Source: ZC4RG17 sp036380875
GTDB lineage: Bacteria > Actinomycetota > Acidimicrobiia > Spongiisociales > ZC4RG35
Length of the DNA: 64,000 nt
NCBI GenBank assembly: GCA_036380875.1
Contig: DASVDX010000086.1
Location: 1 to 64,000 of the forward strand
Reading direction: 5' to 3'
Part shown: positions 45,206-53,186 of the stretch, one piece after another
How positions within the stretch are numbered: position 1 is the stretch's first letter
Layout: each line of letters opens with the position of its first letter
Translations under genes and position numbers: made by a program
The notes under the pieces: generated by a model
What the model saw: the letters and a program-made list of their open reading frames with translations, nothing else
What the model was told of the DNA's origin: nothing
The model's database searches: none

Positions 45206-46689
45206 GGGGCCATCCTCCCCTGCTCGATGAGCGCCTCTCGGGCGACCAGGCGGTCGTCGAAGGGCAGGATGCGGCCCTGGACCTCCTGGCCCCGCTCGTG
45301 GCCCCGCCCGAGGATCAAGACGACGTCGCCGTCGCGGGCCAGCTCGATGGCGGCGGCGATCGCCTCCCGCCGATCCACGATGCGACGCACTCGCTCCGTG
45401 TCATCGATGCCGGAGACCACCTCGTCGATGATCACCTCCGGGGGCTCGCTGCGCGGGTTGTCGGAGGTGACGATCACCTCGTCGGCGGCCATCGCCTCCC
45501 GCCCCATGTGCGGGCGCTTGGCCCGGTCCCGGTCGCCGCCGGCCCCGAACACGACGATCAGCCGGCGGCTGCCGCCGTCGGACACCCACTCCCCTTGCCC
45601 GGTGCGGCGCACCGAGGCGATGGCGTTGGCGATGCTCGCTGGAGTGTGGGCGTAGTCGACGAGGACCGTCACCGGGGCGTCTCCCGAGACGACCTCGAAC
45701 CTGCCGGGCACCCCTCGGAACTGCCTGAGTCCGGCGGCGATCGCCTCCAGGGGGATCCCGAGGGACAACGCACAAGCGGCAGCGATCAAGGCGTTGTCGA
45801 TGTTGAAATCCCCGCCCAGAGGCAGCTCGATGTCCACTTCCCCTTCGGAGGTGACCATCACGAACGAGGACCCGTCGACTCCCACGCTCCGGTCGCGGGC
45901 CATCACGTCGGCGTCGGTCCCGACCGTGAGGTACGGGATCGTCATCGAGCGAGTGAGACGCTCCCCGGCCGGGTCGTCGATCCACACGACCGCCCGCTCG
46001 GACAGGTCGGGCTCGAACAGACGGGCCTTGGCGGAGAAGTAACTCTCCATGTCGCCGTGAAAGTCGAGATGGTCCTGGGAGAGGTTGGTGAATGCGGCCA
46101 CGGCGAACCTCGCCGCATCGACTCGATGCATGGCGAGGGCGTGGGACGACACCTCGGAGGACACGATCTCGGCTCCCATTCGCACCATGGTGGCGAGCAG
46201 GCGCTGGAAATCGGTAGCTTCGGGGGTGGTGCGGGTGTTGGGGATGCTCGTGGCGCCCACCCGGGTGTGGACGGTGCCGATCAGCCCCACCTTGCGGCCG
46301 GAGGCGATCCCGATCGACTCGACCATGTGGGTCACGGTCGTCTTCCCGTTCGTGCCGGTGACACCCACCAGGGCGAGGCGGCGGCTCGGATGGCCATGGA
46401 CCTCCGCCGCCACCGGGCCCATCGCCTCCCGCACGTCTTCGACGAGGAGTTGGGTGGCTTCCGTGGGGCACTCCCGTTGCACCAGCACCGCCGGGCTGCC
46501 GGCCGACACCGCCGCCTCGACGAAATCGTGGCCGTCGACCCGGCTGCCGACCACCGCGGCGAACATCGTCCCCGGCCCGGCTTGGCGGCTGTCGTGGGTG
46601 ACGTCGCGGACGGTCACGGTGGGATCGCCGAGGACCCGGCCCCCGACCACCTCGGCCAGTTCGGCGACGGAGCTATTCCTCGAGGCCAT
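45202..46689 (-). CDS. murE: UDP-MurNAc-L-Ala-D-Glu--meso-diaminopimelate ligase
   Basis: A 495-residue Mur ligase adding the third stem residue. ATP site GVTGTNGKTTVTHM, carbamylated-lysine region FHGDMESYFSAKARLF, and the specificity motif TSDNPRSEPP: DNPR marks meso-diaminopimelate rather than lysine, as expected for a Gram-positive with DAP-type wall. The ATG overlaps the ftsI end by 17 bases. It runs directly into mraY with a GTGA overlap, with no murF in between. Confidence 0.97.
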   Translation of the reverse strand: MASRNSSVAELAEVVGGRVLGDPTVTVRDVTHDSRQAGPGTMFAAVVGSRVDGHDFVEAAVSAGSPAVLVQRECPTEATQLLVEDVREAMGPVAAEVHGHPSRRLALVGVTGTNGKTTVTHMVESIGIASGRKVGLIGTVHTRVGATSIPNTRTTPEATDFQRLLATMVRMGAEIVSSEVSSHALAMHRVDAARFAVAAFTNLSQDHLDFHGDMESYFSAKARLFEPDLSERAVVWIDDPAGERLTRSMTIPYLTVGTDADVMARDRSVGVDGSSFVMVTSEGEVDIELPLGGDFNIDNALIAAACALSLGIPLEAIAAGLRQFRGVPGRFEVVSGDAPVTVLVDYAHTPASIANAIASVRRTGQGEWVSDGGSRRLIVVFGAGGDRDRAKRPHMGREAMAADEVIVTSDNPRSEPPEVIIDEVVSGIDDTERVRRIVDRREAIAAAIELARDGDVVLILGRGHERGQEVQGRILPFDDRLVAREALIEQGRMAP

Positions 46690-48415
46690 CGGGAGTCACT
46701 CCGAGACGGTGGAGGGCCTGCTGCATGATCTCGGCGAAGACCGGCGCCGCCGCCTGGCCTCCGGTGCGGTACTCCCACGCCGGCTCGTCGACCATCACGG
46801 CGACCACGAGCTTGGGATCGTCGATGGGTGCCAGGCCGACGAAGCTGGCCCGCGTGACGTCGGTGTAGTTTCCATTCTCGTCCAGCTTGTCGGCGGTCCC
46901 CGTCTTGCCCCCCACCCGATATCCGGGCACGGTGGCGTTCCCGCCCGTCCCCGACTCGACCACACCCGCCAGCAGCTCCCGCATGATACGGGCGGTCTCG
47001 GGTGAGACGACCCGATGCGTCTCCTGCTCGCTCTGGGTCTCGTTCCCGTCGACGTCGATGATCGACGACACCAAGCGGGGCTCCGTCCACACTCCGTCGT
47101 TGGCGATGGCCCCGTAGGCGGCGGCCATCTGCAGCGGCGAGACGGCGAGCGAGTAACCGATTGCGGCCGACAGCGGGCAGGTGGAGCATCCGGCGGGCAT
47201 GTTGAGCAGGCCGCCCGACTCGCCGGTGTAGTCGATCCCTGTCGGAGCGGTGAGGCCGAAGCGCTCTATGTAGTCCTCGATGAGGCTCGGAGGCATCTTC
47301 TGGGCGATGCGGATGATCCCGACGTTGGAGGACACCGTGAAGATGTCCCGCACCGTCATGTCCCGGGTCTCGTGCTCGTCGAAGTCCTCGTAGCACCCAT
47401 AGATGTCGTCGGTGTCCGACTTGCAGGCGCCCGGATGGAGCTCGATCTGGTCCGCCACCGCCCCGAAGACGGTCCCCACGTCGACGATTCCCTCCTCGAT
47501 CGCCGCCGCCACCGTCACGGTCTTCTGGATGGAGCCGGGTTCGTATGGCTCGCGGACGACGGCATTCGAGAACGGCGCCCCGTCCGTGGTGGTGCGGGCG
47601 ACCGGGTCGAAGACCGGCGCTCCCGCCATGGCGAGGACGTTGCCGGTCTCCGCTTCCAGCACCACAGCCCAGCAGCCCTTTGCCTTGGTGCGCTCCAGGG
47701 CCGCGACGCAGGCGTCCTGGGTGGCGTATTGGAGCGGGAGGTCGATGGTGGTCACGAGGTCGGCACCGGGGACGGCGGGGATCTCTTCCCGCCGGCCCTG
47801 AGGGATCGGGGTGCCCGAAGGCGACTTCTCGAATATCTGTCGGCCCGGCGTCCCCCGCAGGAGCTCGTCGTAGTAGAGCTCCAGCCCTTCGAGACCGTTC
47901 CCATCGATGTCGACGAACCCGACGACATGGGCGGCGACCGAGTCGGCCGGGTAGCTGCGGGTCATCTCCGGCTCGAAGAACACGCCGTCGAGCCCGAGTT
48001 GGCGGATCTTCTCTGCGGTCTCGTGGTCGACCTGCCGCTTTAGGTAGACGAAGTCGGAGTCCGACTCGAGAGCGGCGAGCAGCTTCTCCTGGTTGGCGCC
48101 CACCAGGCCTCCGACCTGCTGGGCGATGTAGAGGGGCTCGGTGACGAGGTCGGGGACGGCGTAGATCGTCTCCGCTTCAACGGTCATGGCGAGCAGGTCG
48201 CCGTTGCGGTCGTAGATGCGGCCGCGATCGGGGGCGAGGACCCGTTCGACGAGGCGCTGGTCGAGCCCGCGTTCGCGCAACTCGGCAGCCTGGACGACCT
48301 GGACCTGCACGAGGCGATAGGCCATGCCCAGCCAGGCAAGGACCAGGAACAGGCCGAGGGCCGCCAGTCTCAGCCTGCCGGGTGCGAACCGTCTGCCAGC
48401 ACGACGGGGCGCCAC
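46673..48415 (-). CDS. ftsI: Septal peptidoglycan transpeptidase (PBP3/FtsI class)
   Basis: A 580-residue class B penicillin-binding protein. It has a short cytosolic Arg-rich tail, one membrane helix (about residues 15-35), a pedestal domain (APDRGRIYDRNGDLLA) and a transpeptidase domain with S295-I-Q-K298, S362-S-N364 and K504-T-G. FtsI crosslinks septal wall together with FtsW. The domain holds four cysteines (GACKSD, YGCYED, AGCSTC), suggesting two extracellular disulfides, which is uncommon. No PASTA domains. Lies 21 bases after ftsL. Confidence 0.96.
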   Translation of the reverse strand: MAPRRAGRRFAPGRLRLAALGLFLVLAWLGMAYRLVQVQVVQAAELRERGLDQRLVERVLAPDRGRIYDRNGDLLAMTVEAETIYAVPDLVTEPLYIAQQVGGLVGANQEKLLAALESDSDFVYLKRQVDHETAEKIRQLGLDGVFFEPEMTRSYPADSVAAHVVGFVDIDGNGLEGLELYYDELLRGTPGRQIFEKSPSGTPIPQGRREEIPAVPGADLVTTIDLPLQYATQDACVAALERTKAKGCWAVVLEAETGNVLAMAGAPVFDPVARTTTDGAPFSNAVVREPYEPGSIQKTVTVAAAIEEGIVDVGTVFGAVADQIELHPGACKSDTDDIYGCYEDFDEHETRDMTVRDIFTVSSNVGIIRIAQKMPPSLIEDYIERFGLTAPTGIDYTGESGGLLNMPAGCSTCPLSAAIGYSLAVSPLQMAAAYGAIANDGVWTEPRLVSSIIDVDGNETQSEQETHRVVSPETARIMRELLAGVVESGTGGNATVPGYRVGGKTGTADKLDENGNYTDVTRASFVGLAPIDDPKLVVAVMVDEPAWEYRTGGQAAAPVFAEIMQQALHRLGVTPDGLEE

Positions 48416-48436
48416 CGGGTCACCTCCCGGCGGGAT

Positions 48437-48847
48437 TCATGAAGACGGCCCCGGCGTGTCGGCGGCGACAGTGGCTGCGTAGTCGGGGTCGGTTATGCCG
48501 TCATCACGGCCGACTCCCTCGACCAGCAGCTGCTCGCGCTCCTGCGGGATGACGAGCCCCAACTCCTCGGCTAGCGGTGCGATGCGGGCCGGGCTCTCGA
48601 GTTCGGCGATCTCCACGCGGAGCTTCTGGTTGATCGATTGCTGTTCGGCGATCGCGGCGTTGAGCTCGGCGAGCTCGAACGCCGCCCGGTCGAGCGCCGT
48701 CCTCGCCAGCACCAGGGCCAGGAAGGCGGCGATGGTCACGAGCGAAACCGCCAGCCATGGGGCCATCGACAAGCGCCGGGCCTGCTTTCCGGCGATGACG
48801 CGAAGCCCGGGAACGCGAGCAGGAGAACGGAGTGGGCGAGCGGTCAT
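48437..48847 (-). CDS. ftsL: FtsL-like bitopic division protein
   Basis: A 136-residue protein with a basic cytosolic start, one membrane helix (MAPWLAVSLVTIAAFLALVL, about residues 28-47) and a following coiled coil (ELAELNAAIAEQQSINQKLRVEI split as ELAELNAAIAEQ and SINQKLRVEIAELES). The end is a short flexible tail. Sequence is poorly conserved in this family, so the name rests on size, topology and its place between rsmH and ftsI. ATGA overlap with rsmH. Confidence 0.85.
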   Translation of the reverse strand: MTARPLRSPARVPGLRVIAGKQARRLSMAPWLAVSLVTIAAFLALVLARTALDRAAFELAELNAAIAEQQSINQKLRVEIAELESPARIAPLAEELGLVIPQEREQLLVEGVGRDDGITDPDYAATVAADTPGPSS

Positions 48848-49803
48848 GAGGCCTTCCTCTCGAGCTTCTCCGCTGCACGCAACCTGGCCGACCGGGCTCG
48901 GGGATTCCGCTCGACTTCCTCGGGCGAAGGTTCGATCGGGCGGCGGGTGAGGATTCGCAGCTCGGATGCCTCCCCGCACACGCAGACGGGAAGGTCGGGC
49001 GGGCACACGCAGCCGCCCGCACCGAGTGCGAAGCGGCGCTTGACGATGCGGTCCTCCAGGGAGTGGTAGGAGATGACGGCGCACCGCCCGCCGGGGGCGA
49101 GCACCTCGAGGGCCTGATCGAGCCCGGTGCGCAGCGCCTCCAACTCCTGGTTGACGGCGATCCGCAGCGCCTGGAATGTTCGCCTGGCGGGATGGCCCTT
49201 GCGGCGGGCGGCGTGCGGCACGGCCGACGCCACGACCTCGGCGAGCTGCGTGGTGGTTCGGATGGGCCGGTTGGCGACGATGGCATCGGCGATGCGGTTG
49301 GCGTACCGCTCCTCGCCGTAGCGGCGGATCACGGCCGCGAGTTGGCGGCGGTCCCACGTGTTGACGATGTCGGCCGCCGACCGGGCGGTGTCGGGGCCCA
49401 TCCGCATGTCGAGGGGACCTTCGTGGCGATACGAAAAACCCCGCGTCGCCTCGTCGAGTTGATGGCTGGACACACCCAGGTCGAAGAGGATTCCGACGGG
49501 GGCCTCGACCCCGGCTTCGTCGAGCAGGCGCCCGAGGTCGGCGAAGTTGCCCTGCAGGACGGTGACGTCGGGGTGGCCGGCGAGGTCGGAATGGGCGAGC
49601 GCGTCGGGATCACGGTCGATTCCGACGAATCGTGTTCCTTTCTGCATCTCGTCCATCAATCTCCTCGTGTGCCCCCCTCCGCCGAACGTGGCGTCGACCA
49701 CCACGCCGGCGGGGAGGGGCTTGAACACCTCCGCGACCTCGGAAGCGAGGACCGGCTCGTGGTAGCTGTGCTCCCCCCGATCGGTTCTCGGTCCCTGGGT
49801 CAT
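48844..49803 (-). CDS. rsmH: 16S rRNA (cytosine1402-N4)-methyltransferase
   Basis: A 319-residue SAM-dependent enzyme (formerly MraW) that methylates C1402 in the ribosomal P site. Motifs: EPVLASEVAEVF, DATFGGGGHTRRL, GIDRDPDALA, FDLGVSSHQLDEATRGFS, RRTFQALRIAVN and ISYHSLEDRIVKRRF. A cysteine cluster (GGCVCPPDLPVCVCG) precedes the C-terminal helix. I start at MTQGPRTDRGE. The start codon and its GGGGGG ribosome site lie inside the arm of a 17-bp inverted repeat, so translation is probably controlled by RNA folding. Confidence 0.97.
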   Translation of the reverse strand: MTQGPRTDRGEHSYHEPVLASEVAEVFKPLPAGVVVDATFGGGGHTRRLMDEMQKGTRFVGIDRDPDALAHSDLAGHPDVTVLQGNFADLGRLLDEAGVEAPVGILFDLGVSSHQLDEATRGFSYRHEGPLDMRMGPDTARSAADIVNTWDRRQLAAVIRRYGEERYANRIADAIVANRPIRTTTQLAEVVASAVPHAARRKGHPARRTFQALRIAVNQELEALRTGLDQALEVLAPGGRCAVISYHSLEDRIVKRRFALGAGGCVCPPDLPVCVCGEASELRILTRRPIEPSPEEVERNPRARSARLRAAEKLERKAS

Positions 49804-49884
49804 GGTCAGCCCCCCGGGCGCTGGCACCAATAGGAAGCGGGCGGAGTCAGGGGCCTTCCTTTGGTTACCGGGGGGCTGACCATG
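49801..49884 (-). promoter_or_regulatory. Long leader hairpin covering the rsmH start (possible mraW-type RNA element)
   Basis: CATGGTCAGCCCCCCGG and its exact complement form 17-bp outer arms (49868-49884 and 49801-49817). Inside, ACCAA/TTGGT and AGGAAG/CTTCCT add an 11-bp helix with one bulge, leaving a 17-base loop. In the mraZ-rsmH transcript this would hide the rsmH ribosome site and ATG. A 25-codon reading frame (49806-49883) starts in the first arm and stops two bases before the rsmH ATG; translating it would open the hairpin. A structured 'mraW motif' RNA is known upstream of this gene in Actinobacteria; I cannot test whether this is a member. Confidence 0.6.
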
Positions 49885-49916
49885 AACCAGAGCCAGCCGT
49901 TGTCTCGTCGGGGTCG

Positions 49917-50351
49917 TCAGAAGCCGGGTGTCTCCTCGCTCTCGCGGTACAGGGCGTCGGCAGCGGCCTGCTCCTCCTCGAACGCAGTCACGTCCCAGAT
50001 CTCGATTCGGTCGAACACGCCGACCACGGCGACCTCGCTGGCGTTGTGGATCCCGGCGTACTCGCGCAGGCGCGGCTTGATCACGATCCGTCCCTGGGAA
50101 TCCATCTTCTGGAGGTCGGCCGCGGCGAACTTGGCCCGGATGTCGCGGCGGGTCTCGCGGACCCGGGGGCGCTGGATCTCCTCTTCTGCCACCTGACGGA
50201 ACTTGTCTTCGGTGAACACGACGAGGTTCCCGTCCGGGCCCTTGGTGACCACCACGTTGCCGCCTTCCTCCTTGATGACGGCGCGGAACGGGGCGGGCAT
50301 CACGACCCGCCCTTTCTCGTCCAACGTGTGGATGTAGTCCCCAAGGAACAC
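49917..50351 (-). CDS. mraZ: Transcriptional regulator MraZ
   Basis: A 144-residue AbrB-fold regulator of the dcw cluster with two MraZ repeats: FLGDYIHTLDEKGRVVMPAP near the start and KMDSQGRIVIKPRLREYAGI near residue 90. MraZ forms a ring and binds tandem repeats in its own promoter; such repeats are seen upstream at 50406-50435. I use the GTG that aligns with the family start (VFLGDY); a GTG 12 codons earlier is open but adds nothing conserved. First gene of the superoperon. Confidence 0.95.
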   Translation of the reverse strand: MFLGDYIHTLDEKGRVVMPAPFRAVIKEEGGNVVVTKGPDGNLVVFTEDKFRQVAEEEIQRPRVRETRRDIRAKFAAADLQKMDSQGRIVIKPRLREYAGIHNASEVAVVGVFDRIEIWDVTAFEEEQAAADALYRESEETPGF

Positions 50352-50405
50352 TCGTTCGCTCGCATGGTCAGTTGCTCGTCCTTCCACCCCCTGCGGGGTG
50401 AGTGC

Positions 50406-50435
50406 GTGCCACTATGCCCCACTTTCCCCCACTTT
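50406..50435 (-). promoter_or_regulatory. MraZ box: three adjacent 10-bp repeats
   Basis: On the minus strand AAAGTGGGGG, AAAGTGGGGC and ATAGTGGCAC follow one another without gaps. This gives TGGGN cores at exact 10-base spacing, the known MraZ operator pattern. They overlap the -10 box and spacer of the mraZ promoter, as expected for repression by occlusion. Confidence 0.75.
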
Positions 50436-50440
50436 GTCAA
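50411..50440 (-). promoter_or_regulatory. mraZ (dcw) promoter
   Basis: A consensus TTGACA (50435-50440) and CATAGT (50411-50416) stand 18 bases apart on the minus strand, the best sigma-70-like promoter in the window. The start site would fall near 50404. The leader then forms a small hairpin (CACCCC/GGGGTG, 50385-50400). Confidence 0.7.
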
Positions 50441-50503
50441 CCTATCCCCCCACAACAAGGGCGCGAGACCCACCCAGGGGGGCATCGGAGGACGCGACGA
50501 ACC

Positions 50504-50566
50504 GGTCGCGAGTCGTAGGTGGTACGTGGTAGGTCGGCAGAGATCAGGAAGGCGCGACTCGCGACC
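50504..50566. repeat. 12-bp inverted repeat around a GT-rich spacer
   Basis: GGTCGCGAGTCG (50504-50515) is matched exactly by CGACTCGCGACC (50555-50566). The spacer contains the imperfect tandem GTAGGTGGTACGTGGTAGGT. It lies in the divergent-free gap between the mraZ promoter and the end of the HNH gene, with no coding potential I can support. Confidence 0.55.
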
Positions 50567-50608
50567 AACCACCCAATCCCGGCGAGCGAAGCGAGCCGGC
50601 GACGACCG

Positions 50609-50637
50609 AGAGCTGGCGCCTGCCAGGCGGCAGCTCT
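50609..50637 (-). terminator. Hairpin after the HNH gene
   Basis: AGAGCTG/CAGCTCT (7 bp), one mismatch, then a further 5-bp stem with a 3-base loop, placed 5 bases past the HNH stop. No T run follows, so it is a strong fold but an imperfect intrinsic terminator. Confidence 0.5.
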
Positions 50638-50641
50638 CTAA

Positions 50642-51142
50642 TCAGCCGGCGGCTTTGAGATAAGGCTGCCAGGCCGGGTCGAGTGAGTAGCCGGCGGAGG
50701 CGTAGATCCAGGCGTAGTTGCGCGGCGCCTGCGGTTTGACCTGGAGGACGAGTCCCGCCTCTTGGGGCAGGCGGTCGCCTTTGCGCATGTTGCAGGTCCG
50801 ACAGCAGGCCACGACGTTCTCCCAGGTGTGCTCACCGCCCCGGGACCGAGGGAGGACGTGGTCGATGCTCTCGGCCTGACCGCCGCAGTATTGGCAGGTG
50901 TACCCGTCCCGTCCGAAGACGGCCCGTCGGGTGACAGGCACGCTGTGGCGGTAGGGCACCTTGACGTAATAGGTGAGGCGGACGACCGACGGCACGGTGA
51001 TCGTGGCCTTCTCCGACGACCACGTGATGTCCCGATCGACAACCGAGATCGCCCGGCCACGCATCACTAGGACCACTGCCCGTCGACTTGGAACGACCGA
51101 CAGCGGCTCGTAGGTGGCGTTGAGGACTAGAGCCCTGGCCAT
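50642..51142 (-). CDS. HNH endonuclease family protein
   Basis: A 166-residue protein of the small HNH type widespread in Actinobacteria. The N-terminal 80 residues form a strand-rich domain (ALVLNATYEPLSVVPSRRAV). Then comes the HNH unit with two CxxC knuckles (CQYCGG and CRTCNMRKGD) and the catalytic DHVLPRSRGG..WEN stretch. Members are chromosomal, not tied to restriction systems, and their cellular job is not established. Stands alone between mraZ and the two unknown genes. Confidence 0.9.
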   Translation of the reverse strand: MARALVLNATYEPLSVVPSRRAVVLVMRGRAISVVDRDITWSSEKATITVPSVVRLTYYVKVPYRHSVPVTRRAVFGRDGYTCQYCGGQAESIDHVLPRSRGGEHTWENVVACCRTCNMRKGDRLPQEAGLVLQVKPQAPRNYAWIYASAGYSLDPAWQPYLKAAG

Positions 51143-51179
51143 CGGCTACCTATCTTCGTCGGTAGCCGCAGACTACCGC

Positions 51180-51884
51180 CTATCGGCGCTTCTGAGCACG
51201 CTCTTCGAGCATCTGCGACGCCACTTCCAAGAGTGCGGCCGGCCAGTTGCTCTCCACGACGCTCACCGTCGAGACCCGTGGGGTGGTGCCCTCGTTGCCG
51301 GCGATCACGGTGAGGACCCGCACTCCTTCGATCGCCGACAGGTTCAGTCCGATGACGCTCATCGGCTCCCGGCCGGACGTCTCAGAGGCCATGTCGAGCA
51401 CGGCCTGGACGATCGCCCGCGCCGAACTGGGCACCTGGCGGGTGACCGTCCTCTCGCCTTTGGTGAAGACGACCTGGGCGACCGAATGCTCCCCTGCGGG
51501 CGTCACGGAGAGCTCGACCCTCTCTCCCGCCGGAGTGATGAGGGCGGCCGAGGCAGTGCCCGAGGAGACGACCCGCACCGGTGTCGGAGGCACCACGATC
51601 TCGGACGGCGACTCGTCGACGTCGAGGATCTCGTGCCGCGGCGGCTCGTCGTGATAGTGCGAGTTGCTCGACGTGGGCGGTGCCGCCACGCCGGCGGTGG
51701 CGAGCACCCGGGGGGACCGGGTGCCGTAGGCGACGAGGAGGCGTCGTACTCCCTCGAGGACGGCCAATTCGTCGGCGTCGTCGGTGAGCCGGACCGTTAT
51801 TCCTTCGAGGCCGTCCTCACCCAGCTCCAGTTCGATGCTCTCTACCCCGGGAACCGATTCGAGTCGAGACTTCAGACCGTTCAT
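51180..51884 (-). CDS. Conserved-looking protein of unknown function
   Basis: A 234-residue protein without a family I recognise. Residues 1-60 look like a small ferredoxin-like alpha/beta unit (MNGLKSRLESVPGVESIELE, then GLEGITVRLTDDADELAVLE). A loose Pro/Ser linker with a His-rich bit (SNSHYHDEPPRHE) follows. Residues about 115-225 form a second domain with alternating strands and the helix ARAIVQAVLDMASE. The domain is reminiscent of the 'BON/forkhead-like' repeats only in outline. Starts at MNGLKSR in an ATGA overlap with the upstream 74-residue gene. Confidence 0.7.
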   Translation of the reverse strand: MNGLKSRLESVPGVESIELELGEDGLEGITVRLTDDADELAVLEGVRRLLVAYGTRSPRVLATAGVAAPPTSSNSHYHDEPPRHEILDVDESPSEIVVPPTPVRVVSSGTASAALITPAGERVELSVTPAGEHSVAQVVFTKGERTVTRQVPSSARAIVQAVLDMASETSGREPMSVIGLNLSAIEGVRVLTVIAGNEGTTPRVSTVSVVESNWPAALLEVASQMLEERAQKRR

Positions 51885-52105
51885 CTGCTCCTCCGCTGCA
51901 CGGCGCGGAGCTGCCGCCGCCATTCGAGAAAATGTACGAGATCCTCCACCTGGACGGATGCGTCAGGAGCGCCATAGGCCGTTGCGATCCGCCAACGGAT
52001 CAGAGGCCGGGAGGGAAGGATCCCCCGGCGAGAACGAAATGCCCAGGCCGTTCGCAGCGCCTCCGCGGCCAGCAAGGGACGCGCGGCCAGCTCGACCCAT
52101 TTCAC
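51881..52105 (-). CDS. Small basic protein of unknown function
   Basis: A 74-residue basic, Arg/Ala/Trp-rich helical protein (VELAARPLLAAEALRTAWAF, LIRWRIATAYG, LVHFLEWRRQLRAVQRR). An AGGAGG site lies nine bases before its ATG, a good sign that it is translated. It is coupled to the 234-residue gene by ATGA and diverges from moxR. No function can be given; the WRIATAYG stretch suggests a conserved core. Confidence 0.65.
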   Translation of the reverse strand: MKWVELAARPLLAAEALRTAWAFRSRRGILPSRPLIRWRIATAYGAPDASVQVEDLVHFLEWRRQLRAVQRRSR

Positions 52106-52174
52106 CTACGCCTCCTTTCGATTGAGCCACCCCGAGGACCATCACCCTACCCCCGGATTGCGATCTGTCGACGG

Positions 52175-52180
52175 TAAAGT
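52175..52180 (+). promoter_or_regulatory. -10 box candidate for the moxR operon
   Basis: TAAAGT fits TANNNT and predicts a leader of about 25 bases carrying the GGGAG ribosome site of moxR. No clear -35 element. Confidence 0.35.
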
Positions 52181-52211
52181 CGAGGGACGTTCGTCCTATC
52201 GGGAGTGAGGT

Positions 52212-53186
52212 TTGTCCAGCGCCGAAATCCAGTGGTTCTCCCGGCGTTTCCACGAGATCGCCTCGAACGTAGAGCGGGTGATTCAGGGGAAGCGCGCGGT
52301 GATCGATCAGGTACTGGCATGCCTCGTCGCCGAGGGTCATGTCATCGTCGAGGACGTCCCCGGAGTCGGGAAGACGCTCCTCGCCAAGTCGCTCGCGCGA
52401 TCGATCGAGTGTGAGTCGTCCCGCATCCAGTTCACTCCCGACCTCCTCCCCTCGGACGTCACCGGGGTGTCGGTGTGGGACCGTCAGCGGGGCGAGTTCA
52501 CGTTCAAGCCGGGACCGATCTTCTCCAACATCGTCATAGGCGACGAGATCAACCGGGCCAGCCCCAAGACACAGGCGGCGATGCTCGAGGCGATGGAAGA
52601 ACGCCAGGTCACCTACGACGGCGTCACCCGGCCACTCGAGGCACCCTTCATGGTGATCGCCACCCAGAACCCTCTCGAGCACGAAGGCACCTACCCCCTC
52701 CCCGAGGCGCAACTCGACCGGTTCATGATGAGGGTGGAGCTGGGCTACCCCTCTCACACCACCACCCTGGAGATCCTCGACACCCACGGCGTCCGCTCCA
52801 CCTACCTGGACCTGATGCCGGTGGCCTCGGCCAAGGACGTGCTGGCGATGGTGGAGGTCGCCCAGACCGTCAACGTCTCCGAGCCGGTGAAGCACTACAT
52901 CATCGATCTCGTCGAGGCGACCCGGAGCCATCCCGACATCTACCTCGGGGCGTCGACTCGTTCGGCCCTGTTCCTGCTGCGAATCGCCCGGGTGTGGGCG
53001 GCGGCCGCCGGTCGTGACTTCGTGCTGCCCGACGACGTGAAGACGCTGGCTGTCCCCGTGCTCGGCCATCGGATGGCACTGCGGCCGGAGGCAGTGATCC
53101 GGGGCTCGGAGATGGGACAGATCGTCGCCGAGATCCTCGATCACCTCGAGGTCCCCGGGACCGTCCAGCGTTCCACCGCCAGCTGA
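52212..53186 (+). CDS. moxR: MoxR-family AAA+ ATPase
   Basis: A 324-residue MoxR-type AAA+ protein. Walker A EDVPGVGKTLLAKS, Walker B IGDEINRASPKTQAAML with the MEERQVTYDG segment, sensor 1 IATQNPLEHEGTYPLPEAQL, and the C-terminal lid. MoxR ATPases act as chaperones for maturing complexes together with DUF58/VWA partners, which here is the next gene. TTG start with GGGAG seven bases before it. First gene of the moxR-DUF58-tgpA operon. Confidence 0.95.
   Translation: MSSAEIQWFSRRFHEIASNVERVIQGKRAVIDQVLACLVAEGHVIVEDVPGVGKTLLAKSLARSIECESSRIQFTPDLLPSDVTGVSVWDRQRGEFTFKPGPIFSNIVIGDEINRASPKTQAAMLEAMEERQVTYDGVTRPLEAPFMVIATQNPLEHEGTYPLPEAQLDRFMMRVELGYPSHTTTLEILDTHGVRSTYLDLMPVASAKDVLAMVEVAQTVNVSEPVKHYIIDLVEATRSHPDIYLGASTRSALFLLRIARVWAAAAGRDFVLPDDVKTLAVPVLGHRMALRPEAVIRGSEMGQIVAEILDHLEVPGTVQRSTAS

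Noticed and set aside
49861..50196. Plus-strand gene starting at the mirrored ATG of the rsmH hairpin
   Set aside because: It runs antisense through mraZ, shows Ser/Arg-rich mirror composition and matches nothing. The good ribosome site is a by-product of the inverted repeat.
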